From Rhynchopus sp. YZ270_cl-10 (taxonomy: Eukaryota > Euglenozoa > Diplonemea > Diplonemida > Diplonemidae), in NCBI GenBank assembly GCA_964035575.1, contig OZ037884.1, forward strand, positions 496,001 through 560,000: a stretch of DNA of 64,000 bases, in the 5' to 3' direction. The notes beneath the pieces were generated by a model. That model was not told the origin of the DNA and searched no databases. It worked only from the letters and a program-made list of their open reading frames with translations. The position numbers were made by a program, and so were the translations under genes. Within the stretch, counting starts at the first letter, position 1, and each line of letters begins with the position of its first letter. Below are positions 52,348 through 63,735 of the stretch, piece after piece.

Positions 52348-55300
52348 ATGATGCGCTCACAGTGCTGGCGTGAGGTGGCCACCGCCTATAAGGCGCAGAC
52401 CCGTTGTGTTTCGGTGAAGCCGGTTTTCCCTGACTCCGATTTGCTAGAGTCGCGGCACAACGCGTTGTCTGGTCTGGATGAGCAGATTATGTTGAAAGAG
52501 GTCAACGCGCGCGATATGGACACCTTTCTGAAATCCGTCATTCCGGCCTCGATTTTGAAGAAGTGCACTCTCCCTGAGGATGGCGAAATTTTGGGGGAGA
52601 CGAGGTGGCTCGATCACTTCAGGACTATCATGTCGCAAAACGTTGAGATGAAGCAGTGCATCGGCATGGGCTACCATGAATGCAAGGTGCCCCCCGTCAT
52701 CATCCGCAACGTCATTGAGTCTCCAGGGTGGTACACACCGTACACCCCTTACCAGGCCGAGATCTCTCAGGGCAGGCTGGAATCCCTGATGAACTTCCAA
52801 CAGGTGGTCATGGATCTGACTGGGTTTAACCTTGCGAATGCGTCACTCCTTGACGAAGCGACGGCAGTAGGTGAGGCACTCTCTCTTGCAGTCCAATTCC
52901 ACCGCGGGAAGCGGAGGGTGGCCTTCGTGGATGAGAACCTTCACCCCGCGAGCATCGCCTTGGCGAAGACGAGAGGGGATGGGTTCAATGTTGAGGTTGT
53001 CGTGGGGAGCATCGACGAATTAATGGAGAAGGGCATGGAGGAGAATTTGGCCTGCGTGATCGTGCAGTACCCGGACACCTATGGGTCGGTGAAGGACTAT
53101 CGGACGGTGTTTGAGCAGGCGAAGGAGAAGAAGATTCTGTCGGTTTGTGTAGCAGATTTGATGTCTCTGACGCACTTAACCCCTCCTGGAGAGCTTGGCG
53201 CTGATGTGTCGTGCGGGACAACCCAGCGTCTGGGAGTTCCTATGGGATATGGAGGGCCACATGCGGCGTACTTCGCAACGTCTCAGTCAAATGCACGGAT
53301 CACCCCTGGACGTATCATTGGTGTCTCCCGGGACCGTGAAGGCAACAACGCCTATCGTATGGCTCTCCAAACACGTGAACAGCATATCAAGAGGGAAAAG
53401 GCGACGTCAAACATTTGCACCGCGCAGGCGCTTCTCGCGAACGTTGCTGCAATGTACGCAGTCTGGCATGGACCGGAGGGGCTTCATGAAATCGGCGCGA
53501 CTATCCATCTGAAGGCAAAGACGCTTGCTGCGGGGCTTGAGGCGGCGGGGTATGGTGTGCTGTCGGAGTCGTACTTTGATACTCTTCATGTTAAGGTAGG
53601 GGATGCTGATGCGGCTGGGTTTGTTGCGAGGTGCTGTGAGGCGGGGATCAACATTCGGATGGTTTCGGAGGATACTGTGTGCATTGCGCTGGACGAATGC
53701 ACAGACGACGCACACCTGGTAAAGCTTCTTGCAGCAGCTGGGTGTGATGCGTGCGACCTGCGTGCACTGCGCACGCAGGCGGAGGGGATGAGTGCGATTC
53801 CCCAGAGCCTCCAGAGAACGTCAAAGTATCTGCAGCACGCAGTCTTCAATGTGAACCGCAGCGAGACCGCCATGATGCGGTACATCTACCGTCTGGAGCG
53901 CAAGGACCTCGGCCTCAACACAGCCATGATCCCCCTCGGCAGCTGCACCATGAAGCTCAATGCTGCCACAGAGATGATGCCACTCACCTGGTCCTGCGTG
54001 AACAGCCTCCACCCATACGTCCCGGTGGAGCAGGCCAAGGGATACACACAGATCCTCAACGAACTGGAAGACCTTCTCTCGACAATTACAGGTATCGTGT
54101 AAAACCCCAATTTTCTATTTTTTTTTCCCCTCCACACGAAGTGTGTTTAGAAACCAGACAAAAAGAAAGCCAACATTTGACTTGTTAACGACTTATCCAT
54201 TTCTTTTTCACATCATTTCACTTTGCGCCACATCAGGATTTCACCTTTTGGGCTGCGTTCAACGAAAATAAGTCTTCTTTCCTTTTATCAAGTTATCAAG
54301 ATCAGTTGGCGGGTATAATTGTCTGGTTTTTCAAGCTCACTGTTGGAAGGTAGCACATAGACGTTATTGATGCGGAGTTAAGGTTTATCTTGATCGCAGT
54401 CTATTTTGAAAGGGCTATGCCACTCATTTACCAACTCTTCTTTTTTTGATATAATGAACAATACACGAGGCCTCATCTTTTTTTATAAATTACTCTACCT
54501 GATTTTTTCCCCTGAAATTTGGAGGTGTTTGGTGGTATTTAAACTCCAACTCCGCCAAAAATTTCCAGCAAAGTCACATGGTCAGATTTTAGATCATCTT
54601 ACCCACTTTGCACACAAAGACACATTACACATTTTCAAAAATTGCACCTCTTTTATCCCACCACCCCCCCTCTACAGGAATGGAGGTAACCTGCTTGCAA
54701 CCCAACTCCGGAGCGCAAGGAGAGTACACTGGACTGCGTATTATCCGGTCTTATTTGGAGTCGATTGGGGAGGGCCACCGGAACATCGTTGTGGTGCCTT
54801 CCTCTGCCCACGGCACCAACCCTGCAAGCGCTGCGATGTGTGGCCTCAAGATCGTCATTGTCCGCTGTCTGCCCGACGGCTCTATTGACATGCAGGACCT
54901 CTCCCGCATCATTGACACCCACGGAAAGGACATTGCAGCGGCTATGATCACGTACCCTTCTACCTTTGGCGTCTTTGATGAGAACATTAGAACGATTACC
55001 GGGTTGATCCACAACGCTGGCGGCCAGGTCTACATTGATGGGGCAAATATGAATGCCCAAATGGGGTTGGCATACCCTGGGGAATATGGTGGGGATGTGA
55101 TGCATTTGAACCTGCACAAAACGTTCTCGATCCCTCATGGGGGGGGTGGGCCGGGAATGGGGCCGATCTGTTTGAAGTCGCACCTAGCGCCGTTCCTTCC
55201 AAACAGCGCATCGCCTGGTGCAGGATGTGGTGGGGACCACCCCTTTGGGCAGGTCTCCCAAGCACCTTTTGGATCCGCATCGGTTCTGCCAATCTCCTAC

Positions 55301-56346
55301 GCGTACATGAAGCTTCTTGGCTGGAATGGTCTGAGAAGAAGCAGCGAGCAAGCATTGTTGAGCGCAAACTACATGAAGCAGAGACTCTCCGCGGAGTATC
55401 AGATCTTGTACACCAATGAAAATGAGAGGTGCGCGCATGAGTTTATTCTTGACCTCCGGCCTTACAAGAAGACGGCCGGGATTGAGGTGGAGGATGTGGC
55501 AAAGCGGTTGATAGACTACAACTTCCATGCACCGACAATGAGTTTCCCCGTTGCAGGGACCTTGATGATCGAGCCCACCGAGAGTGAGGACCGTATTGAA
55601 ATGGATCGATTTGTTGACGCAATGCTCAAAATCCGCGAAGAAATCCGCAAGGTCGAGAAGGGCGAGTGGGACCCCCAAGACAACCCCCTCAAAAACGCGC
55701 CGCACACCATCTCCCACATGGTGGCAGACTGGGACCGGCCGTACACGAAGGACGACGCTGCGTACCCCATGCCCTACCTCAAGAAAAACAAGGTATTGTT
55801 TCTTTTTAGACTAAAAAAGAGGGTTTCCCCCATCCAAGGGTAATTGAGCAATCAACGGAAAAAACCTTTTTTCCTATCAGAGTTACAATTTTTTGTTCCT
55901 TACACGTAGTGTTATTAGAAACTCGAATAATATAGCCAACGTTTAATCGCCTGATACCGACTATTTTCTCCCTTTAAAAATCACTTTGCGCCAAATTCAT
56001 ATCTCAGACACTGTTTTTCTTTGGCTGCGTTCAACGAAAATAATATTCTCATTTTTCCTAGTCGAGAAATCAAGATCAGTTGGCGACTGTAAGAGTCGGG
56101 TTTTGGAGCTAACCGCTTTTTGGTTCATGTCACTCCCCAAGCTTACAACTTCTAGGCTTCTATTATTGTCTTTATCTTTATTGACCCTCTCAAAATACTA
56201 TCAATTCTGTGAACTAAAAGTATATGAATCTAATTTATTTTTTTTTCTCTTCTTCACAGCTGTGGCCATCTTGCTCCCGAATTGACAGTGCATTCGGAGA
56301 CAGAAACTTCATGTGCAGCTGCCCTCCCCTTGACTCCTACGTTTAG
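52348..56346 (+). CDS. GLDC: glycine decarboxylase P protein, 3 exons
   Basis: Exons 52348-54091, 54678-55792 and 56260-56346 join (phases 1 and 0) to 981 residues, the usual size for the fused P protein. It decarboxylates glycine with pyridoxal phosphate and passes the aminomethyl group to lipoyl H protein in the mitochondrial glycine cleavage system. The N-terminus ([20 protein letters not shown]) is a plausible mitochondrial presequence. The N-terminal half has [20 protein letters not shown] and [20 protein letters not shown]. The junction [23 protein letters not shown] is the conserved substrate-binding region. The cofactor lysine is K729 in [18 protein letters not shown]. The last exon supplies [20 protein letters not shown] and CPPLDSY, as in all P proteins. 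Each join restores conserved sequence, so the structure is firm. Donors GTATCG and GTATTG. Confidence 0.97.
54092..54677 (+). other. glycine decarboxylase intron 1, with family I block
   Basis: 586 bp, GTATCG to TCTACAG. The block 54134-54318 is homologous to 55903-56098 in the next intron. Confidence 0.93.
54134..54318 (+). repeat. family I block in intron 1
   Basis: Shares with intron 2, in order: TTAGAAAC, AGCCAACRTTT, CACTTTGCGCCA, GGCTGCGTTCAACGAAAATAA and TCAAGATCAGTTGGCG, with similar spacing. Confidence 0.85.
55793..56259 (+). other. glycine decarboxylase intron 2, with family J and I blocks
   Basis: 467 bp, GTATTG to TTCACAG. Family J (55841-55892) is followed by family I (55903-56098); most of the intron is therefore repeat-derived. 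Confidence 0.93.
55841..56098 (+). repeat. family J plus family I blocks in intron 2
   Basis: GGTAATTGAGCAATCAACGG to CAGAGTTAC matches 38328-38395; the rest matches intron 1 of the same gene. Confidence 0.83.
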
Positions 56347-57464
56347 AAAACATTCCGAACAGAGTAGGTGTCGCTAAGTCTGTGGTGGTGTCGGTAGTAT
56401 TAGTCCTGGTGGTGATGATGGTTAAATAAAAAAGTATAAACACACAACAAACAAACCAGACTAAGCCGCCGTCGAAAAACCCCCCTCATTTTTCATCAAA
56501 AAAAAAAAAATTCTTTTTGTCAAGAAAACCTATGTAATTTCTATTACGCAAGAAAGCAGGGGTAAAAAAGCAAAAAAAAAAGCGGATCCAGTAGGGTGCT
56601 GGAGGGAGGCTGAGGGGGGGGTTTTTTTTTTCCCCAGCCCAGTCTGTATAGTTGGGGTGAACTGACTGTCTTGTTGTGGCAGCTACAGTCAACAAATTAT
56701 CAAAAAAAAAAAAGCCGACATGGACGGTGTCGTGGTGTGCAGAGCTTTACCCAGGTGGTGTAAAGCGATTGCTGGCACAATTATTTGAAAAAAAAACGTA
56801 GGGACTGGTCATACACGAAAAAAAGTAAGACTAGTGTTTTAGCGAGGGTCAGACAATTATTATGTTGATGTGATTCACCCTATCTTCGTTCGGTTCCCAT
56901 TTTTTTTTTTTATCCTTCTTTTTTCGTGTGCATTATGTATTAGGGGTATGTGTTGGTCATTTCTAACCGAATTTATCAGTGTCCTTTTTTTGATGGTGTG
57001 CAAAAGGCATACCCATCTCAAGTTTTCTCCTTTAAAAAAAAATCCACACGGTGCCAGTGATTCTTCTCCAAAAAAACCCCCCCTGTCCTACCAACCTTCC
57101 CCTTTAACGCCTGTCCATTCAAAGCCAAAGATCTTACACGATCTGTCTAGGAATGTACGCGCTCTTTCTTTATCCCCATCCCCCCTTTTTTTTGTTGTGC
57201 ATGCATATGGGGAGCGTCCATAAAAATCCCCTCAAAAAAAAGGCTAAAACTCTAGGCTTATCTGCCAGCTTATTTCAAACAAATATCTAGGAATTTTTCA
57301 TTGATTTTTTTTTTTTCGACTTAGATTGTGCAATCTGAGTTCATTTTTAAAAATCGGTGGAAAAAATTCAATACACTGGCGCTAACTTGGCGGCAGATAA
57401 GCCGAGATGTTAGCTTTTTGGGGGGGTTTTTTTAATGGACGCAGCCCAATAGGAAAAAAAAAAC

Positions 57465-57585
57465 ATATAGTGGAGTTCATCCTCGGGTGTCTACACTAAT
57501 ACAACCAAGTTTTCAAAAAAAACATCATTTCCTTTTATAGGACCAAATACAGCGAGGGCTTAGAGCCACCTTACAAAACTTTTCT
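57465..57585 (+). repeat. family C repeat followed by family A repeat
   Basis: C: TATAGTGGAGTTCATCCTCG to AACCAAGTTTTCAAAA. A: AGCGAGGGCTTAGAGCCACC then TTACAAAACTTTTCTTCTTTAG. The two lie head to tail, 20 bp apart. Confidence 0.8.
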
Positions 57586-58359
57586 TCTTTAGGACAGCCC
57601 ATCTTCAAAACCCAGTGTACTCCAGCGCGATAACGATACGTGATAAAAGATGTACGAGAGAGAGGTACATTTTCATCTTCCAAGTTTTATTTTTATTTTT
57701 TTCTCGTTCAAACCTGAGACCAAGGCAACATAAAAAGCATCAACCCTCAGCTACCATTTTCATCCTTTTTTTTTTCTTCTTCTTCTTCTTCTTTGCTAAT
57801 GCTTGTACAGTCGTCAGGTTTTTTTTTTTGCCATCTCAAAAATAGGACCGGGGTTATAGCTTGGATACCTTAATTGTATTGTTGGAGAGTGGGAAGGGGT
57901 GTGAGTGTGTTTTTTTTCCCCCTCTTTTTTTCTTTTTTCAAAATTTTTAGCAAACAGTATCGATCATGAAGTTATCAAAGATCTTGACGCGTCAAGACAG
58001 AGAGAAAAAAAAAAGCGGGTGTAGATCACAAGAATAGGTGAGTATTTGTTGTCGTAGCTTTTTTTTTTTTTGTGAGTATCCTAACCTTGGAGTGGCATTG
58101 TGTACAAAAAAACCCTAGGTCAATTGACAGAGGGTGCTTCGCCGATACTTCTGCAAAAAAAAGAAAAAAAGGAAAAAAAAAAAAAAATAGTAAAGACTAT
58201 GGGGGGTCCGTAAGTTTGTGTATTAGTGTGTAAAATTTCCGGCCCTTTTGGGTGAAAAAAAAAAAGGGTGAGGGGAGTTGGGTCCAGTCATAGGGGGTAT
58301 AGCATATTTTTTGGAAAATTCTTCAAAAAAGCAAGGATTTTTGCTGAGCACAATGAAAT

Positions 58360-59640
58360 TTTCAGAAAAATCCCAATTTTCGGCCAAATTTGGAGCAAAT
58401 TAGGGCCCACACACCCCGATTTTGGGTCAAAAACCGACTTCATTGCTCAGGAGTGCCTACGATTACGTAAACCAAAGGTCCTCTGGATGCATGCATTGAT
58501 AAACACAACACTGGAAATTGCAAGGAACAGGTCTGCATGCGTGTTCTCTAGCCACTACAGTCACAGGGTATGCACAAAATGACCGTATTGTGGTTGAATT
58601 TTGACTTGCAAATGTTTTTCACGAACATGTATTTCTGAGGTTTTTTTGGATTCTTTGGGCCATTTTATGACTTCGGGTGCCTACCACGCCCGTTTTTGAG
58701 CAATAAAAATTTTTTTGTCTGGTCAAAAATCGCCTTGTACTTGTGAAAGGAATTGCTAAGGAAATGTGAAATGTGTGTGTTTTTGTACACAAAAGTGCGT
58801 TTTGGGTGCTTCTGAAGGGTCAAAACACCAAAATTTTGCGTTTTTTTTGCGTTTTTGATCTCCCAAGGACACACTATTTTCGGTGAATTTTTTTGTGAAA
58901 AAAACTGAAAAATCACGGCTATAAGAACGCTAAGGAAAAATCGATATTCATTTTTTTGGGCAGAAAAGTGCGTTTTGGTGCCCACCGATGGTCAAAACAT
59001 CAATTTTTTTGTGTTTTTGGCATCTTTGGACACCCAAGGACCCACTATCGGGGTGATTTTTTTTCCCTGAGATTTGCCTTTGCCAAAATCGAAAAAAAAA
59101 AAATTGTGACGGAATTTGCTAAGGAAAAGTCGAAATTGTGGGCCCCTGTAGTAATGCATAAGGTGCATAATGCATATGTTTACCCCCAGATCGTCAAAAC
59201 ACCCGATTTTTGCGTTTTTTTTGCACTTTTTGGTGCCCAAAAACCCAACTCAGGGGTCGAAATTTTCCCGAAAAAAAAAATTTTTTTTTTTTGAGATTTT
59301 TTGATTTTTTGACGAGGCGCTGTCCCATACAAAATGCACTGGTGGTACAGAAAATGGCTGGGGAATTAACTCTAGATGCTCAAAACAGCCCAATTCTTGC
59401 TTTTTTTGACTTTTTGGTCCCAGAAGGGTACCTAGGGTGTAGTGAGCAGGCCTCAAAAACACTTGCGAAAAAAAAATTGGGATTTTTTTTTTTGAGATTT
59501 TTTCAAAAATCGACTTGTCTGTGGTAACAATCACGAAATTTTGGGTTCGCGGAACCGCGTTTTAGACCCCCCTAGATGCTCAAAAGTGCCAAATTTTGCT
59601 TTTAATGGCCTCAAATCGTCGAAATTAGCCCAATATAGGG
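58360..59640. repeat. degenerate tandem repeats, unit about 190 bp
   Basis: Five or six units each carry GGTCAAAACACCAA(A)TTTTGCGTTTTTTTGCGTT-like text, then a CCCAAGGACACACTA-like segment and an A-rich GAATTGCTAAGGAAA segment (starts near 58800, 58985, 59190, 59380, 59575). They are heavily diverged. Confidence 0.6.
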
Positions 59641-59712
59641 GCAAAAAAAAAAATTCGAGGGTCTAGGTATGGAGAGCGAGCACCTTAGAAGGAAGATCGT
59701 ACGTAAATTTTT

Positions 59713-59843
59713 GTGTGTACAATTGTACACCCGGTCTGCCGGTCTTTTTCGAGGGTGGGTAGGACCGGCCCTTATAGCCGGTAATCCTTAAGAGCCGGTC
59801 TTTTTACGGACCCTAAAGACCGGCTAAAGACCGGCTATACACA
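59713..59843. mobile_element. foldback element rich in GACCGGC units
   Basis: Ends GTGTGTA...CCGGTCT and AGACCGGCTATACACAC. The interior has repeated GCCGGTCTTTTTACGGACC in both directions; related units continue to about 59890. Confidence 0.65.
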
Positions 59844-61784
59844 CTAATTACGTGTCTGGTCGTTGCCGGTCTATTTACGGACCCCCCTATGTGGCATTAC
59901 ACTAAAATGGTTGCCAGCATTAGGCATTCAAGGCGTGTTGTGAAATCTATATTTGGACTAAAGAGGACAAAAAAAAAAAAGCGTCAACTGAAACGCTAAG
60001 AGAGTGATACCGATTTTATCACAAAACAAAATAGTGGAGAGCTCACTCCTCGGGGTGTGTCTGTCACTAATACTTTAAAAAGAAAACATCATCGGTTTCT
60101 TTCTTTTCCGTTTTCTGATGAAATAGTGGATAACACATTATGCCTTCAGTACGAGAAGTCTAGGGACGTCTTTCCTGGTTCACTTTTTTTTTCTCTTTTT
60201 ATTTCTTGAAAAGGTGGCTAAGCACATGAGGCTTGCTTTTTCCACCTTAACCAATATTTTCTTTCTTTTCATTCTTTCCAAAGGGTGCCTTATGTTCGCC
60301 CTCTTGTTTTTATCAGAAGATCCGTACTCAAGAAAGAGAGAAGGAGAATAGCGAACAGGATGGTTTCACCAAGGTTGTTTTCTTTTTTAACACTGAAGTG
60401 CAGACTGGTTCCCGTACCTTATTCGAATTTGATGTTGTATGTTTACGTCGCGAGGTGTCGTCCCTCCCACCCAGCCAGCCCCCCTCCGCTCTTTTTGCAC
60501 CGGGGGGGGGTTCCTGAGATGTATATTCTCATCCATTTTCATGATCAAAAAAGAGAAAATTTTCAAAAAAAAAGGGGGGTTGTGTTGTACTGGAGTACTT
60601 TTTTTTGTTTTTTTTTTTGTCTGTGTTCTCTTGCAAGAACAAAACACCTCCATTTTGCATTGTTTCCCCCTTTTCTGAGTAACTCAGAACTCCCCCTCCT
60701 TTTCTCCCCCCCCTTCCCGTTCATAGAGCGTACCTTGTGAGATGTCGTATGCATGTTGCGATACATCCATCTTATTAGCTTTTTTTCCATTTTTCTTCTT
60801 GTGCAATGTCCCCTATTCATCTAAGCAAGAGTTTTTCTCCCCTTTTTCCGCTTTCAGGGACATGAACCTAATAGTATTACGCTCCACGTATCCAAAACAA
60901 GGCTCTCGGGGGGGGTGATTTTGCCCAAAAATCAGAGTCCTAGCTTGCCTGGGTCAGTGGGTCAAGCTGACCCAAGTGCCTGGGTCGCGACCCACGAAAA
61001 AAAAAAAAAAAGGGAATTAATTAATTTGGAAATTGGGAAATTCTGATTTTTTCCCCTCTTTGGGGGGGCCCACCACCTTTTCTGGGGTAAGAAAAAAAAT
61101 ATCGACAAAAAAATCGGCACCGTCCAGGGCTGGACCCAATTTTTTTTGCCTGCGGCGCCATTTTTCCTTTTTTGCTCCGCAAAAAAGGGTTCGTAGAGTG
61201 ACTCTGTGGTGTAAAAAGCTACATTTTTACACCGTACCCTAATTTTTTTCGCCTGCGGCGCCATTTTATATATTTTGTGTTGGGTGATCTATGAACGGGG
61301 AGTGATTTTTATGGTTATAGTAGCGTTCCACTTAACGTTGTGAGCAACTCACTAGTCGTAGTGGCCAAAATTTGTATCAGTCAAGAACTTGTCCATTTTT
61401 CTGAAATGACCCCACCACAGTGAGGGTAGAGCTCGGAAAACCCAAAAAAGCCAAGACAAGCCCCCCAAGGCCCAAAACCTCTGCTGACCCAAAAAAAAAA
61501 TTCTGACCCAGATTTGGCATTTTTTTCCAAAACCAAGCTAGGACCCTGCAAAAATCCCCAAAAAAAAAAAATAACGGATTTTGGGGGGGGTGATTTTTTC
61601 GGAAAATCACCCCCCAAAAAAAAAAAAAAGTTGGGAAATCCGGATTTTTTTTTGGGGGGTCTTTCTACTAGAGCTCCGTTGTTCACACAGCAGTGAACAA
61701 AGTGACCCGTCACAGCCAGAACGCGACTCAATTGGTCAAACGCCGAAGGAAAAAGGAAGCATGCAGCATGGCGAAAGAAAAAAG

Positions 61785-62050
61785 TAGCGTACCGTGCGCC
61801 TGCGGCGCAAGCTTACAACCATCCTTCCCTTTGACATAGTTTGGCTGTAATAATGTGCAATTTTAAGCGCATTTTTTTGAAATGTTGCGTACCGTGGCTT
61901 CGCCAGAAACTTTCGTTTAGCAAAATATGGAAGTAAAATTCATGCAAACTGACGATAATTACCAACGACAGTGCCATTTTATGTCAACATTTTATAGAAA
62001 TGTTGCGTACCGTGGCTTCGCCCGGAACCTTTCGGGTGCCATGACCGCAG
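61785..62050 (+). repeat. family G-like end repeat
   Basis: GTAGCGTACCGTGCGCCTGC at 61785, then GAAATGTTGCGTACCGTGGC twice (61877 and 61998). The first 120 bp match 36013-36124 reversed. Confidence 0.75.
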
Positions 62051-62189
62051 TTTCTTTCCCACGTCCCACCCTTTGCACATAGTGTGGGGAAATTTTTTTG
62101 ACCCCAAATCACCCCCCTTTTTGGGTTTTGGGGGTGATCTCCGAGAGCCCTGATCCAAAAGTTTAAAAAAAAAAAAAAAAAAAACGTGT

Positions 62190-62750
62190 GTGGTATAGTG
62201 GAGTTCATCCTCGGGTGTCTACACTAATACGACCAAGTTTTCAAAAAAAAAAGAAAAATATAATGGTGCTTTCGGAAGTCGGTCAACGACCTGTCAGCGA
62301 CCTGTCAATATCGACCCCTCCCGGAGCACCATAAAAAAAACCAGCCAAACAAATCTTCCCCCACAGGACCGAATGGAGAGGGGAAACCCTCTAGAGAGTG
62401 AGGTTTTATGTATCTTTTTTTTTTCTCTCTAAGTTTTCCCCCATTTTTTTGTTTTGATGATTTGTAGTGTGAACTTCCATCTGACAATTTTCCTTGAGTT
62501 TCTTTTTTGTTTTTTCGAATAAAGAAATTAAGTGAACATTGGCTGTACGGAAGTTCTATGAAATCAATAACCAGATTGTCAAAAGCAAAAAGGGGGAAAA
62601 TATAAATAATAAAAAAACAAAGATAACACCTCCAAAACCGGGAGGTTCGAATGGCGAACAAAAAAAAAAGTGTGGTTTTTTTTTTTTGTATAGTGGGGCA
62701 CATCCTCATCCTTGGGGGTTCTACACTAATACAACCGATTTTTCACAACA
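62190..62750 (+). repeat. two family C repeats
   Basis: A near-consensus copy at 62190-62250 and a diverged one at 62690-62750 (TAGTGGGGCACATCCTCATC, TTCTACACTAATACAACC). A weaker relative lies at 62881-62935. Confidence 0.8.
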
Positions 62751-63269
62751 AAAAAACCCCCCTCCCAAAATGCGACACCTACTAGGCCAAGCATTTCCAT
62801 CAAATACGTGTTTAGAGATCATGTTCATGTTCCTGATAAAGCAATTTTCAAAAAAAAAACAAAAACAAAAACAAAAAAAAACTACAGTGGAGCTTGCACA
62901 GGTGGCAACTACACTATTCCAACAATTTTTCAACAAAAAACAAAAGCTTTTTCTCAATTTTCCCCCCATACCGTACTTCCAGCAAGCCTCCTTCGAAATA
63001 ATTTAAAAAACGGAACATTTTTTTTTTGTCCGATATTTAGAATTTTTTTTTGTTTTGTTTGTGTTCAGTGTCCTGGCGTCCTCCGGGTGTTCTAGAGAGA
63101 GATTGTTCTTAATTAGTCCTGACTGATACAATTCTTTCAGTTGGACTTTCTTCAAAGGTGTGGGTGTGTGTGTGTGTACACGAGGGGCACGTTCATCTTA
63201 CAAAAAAAAAATTTTTAGTGGTATTTTGCTTCGTCCCGTCTTCCTTCAAGATTAAGGCTTACAGTACTT

Positions 63270-63350
63270 GGTGTGGCTGAATGGGGGGGGGCGCACAAAA
63301 TGTGCAGAAATACGCAAGAAGTGCGAATTATTTCCCCCTTTCAGCCACCC
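63270..63350. mobile_element. family D foldback MITE
   Basis: Starts GGTGTGGCTGAATGGGGG and ends CCCCCTTTCAGCCACC; the interior TACGCAAGAAGTGCGAAT is shared with the CHMP1 intron copy. Confidence 0.78.
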
Positions 63351-63679
63351 CCGCCACTCCGAATATGGGAAAAAAAAAAATCGCCAAATTACCTCAAAAA
63401 AAAAAAAAAAAAGCCCTCAAAGCAGCCTTCAACTTCACTGTTGTTTATTGGGTATATTCGTCTCGCAAGAATTTTTGTCTTCATTTCTAAAATAGGGTAG
63501 AAAAATAAAGGATGTTGGGTAGTGTTGTTCAATGCTCGTCCCTCTTAGCAGGGGGGGAGGGGTATACAGTGGGTGACACCCCATCTCATAGCTATCTATT
63601 TCTGTAAAAAAAAATACACCATTGCTGTCATCGCAAATGACAGCACGGTGCCACTCTGGGATCATGTAGAAGTGTTTAG

Positions 63680-63735
63680 CGTAGTGGAGCACACTCTAGG
63701 GTGGCTACACTAATACAATCAAGTTTTCAAAAAAA
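63680..63735 (+). repeat. family C repeat
   Basis: TAGTGGAGCACACTCTAGGG, TGGCTACACTAATACAATC, AAGTTTTC and an A run. Confidence 0.8.

Noticed and set aside
60285-60740. 151-codon + strand frame
   Set aside because: Starts inside a family A neighbourhood, is Phe/Cys/Pro-rich from T/C runs, and shows no domain.
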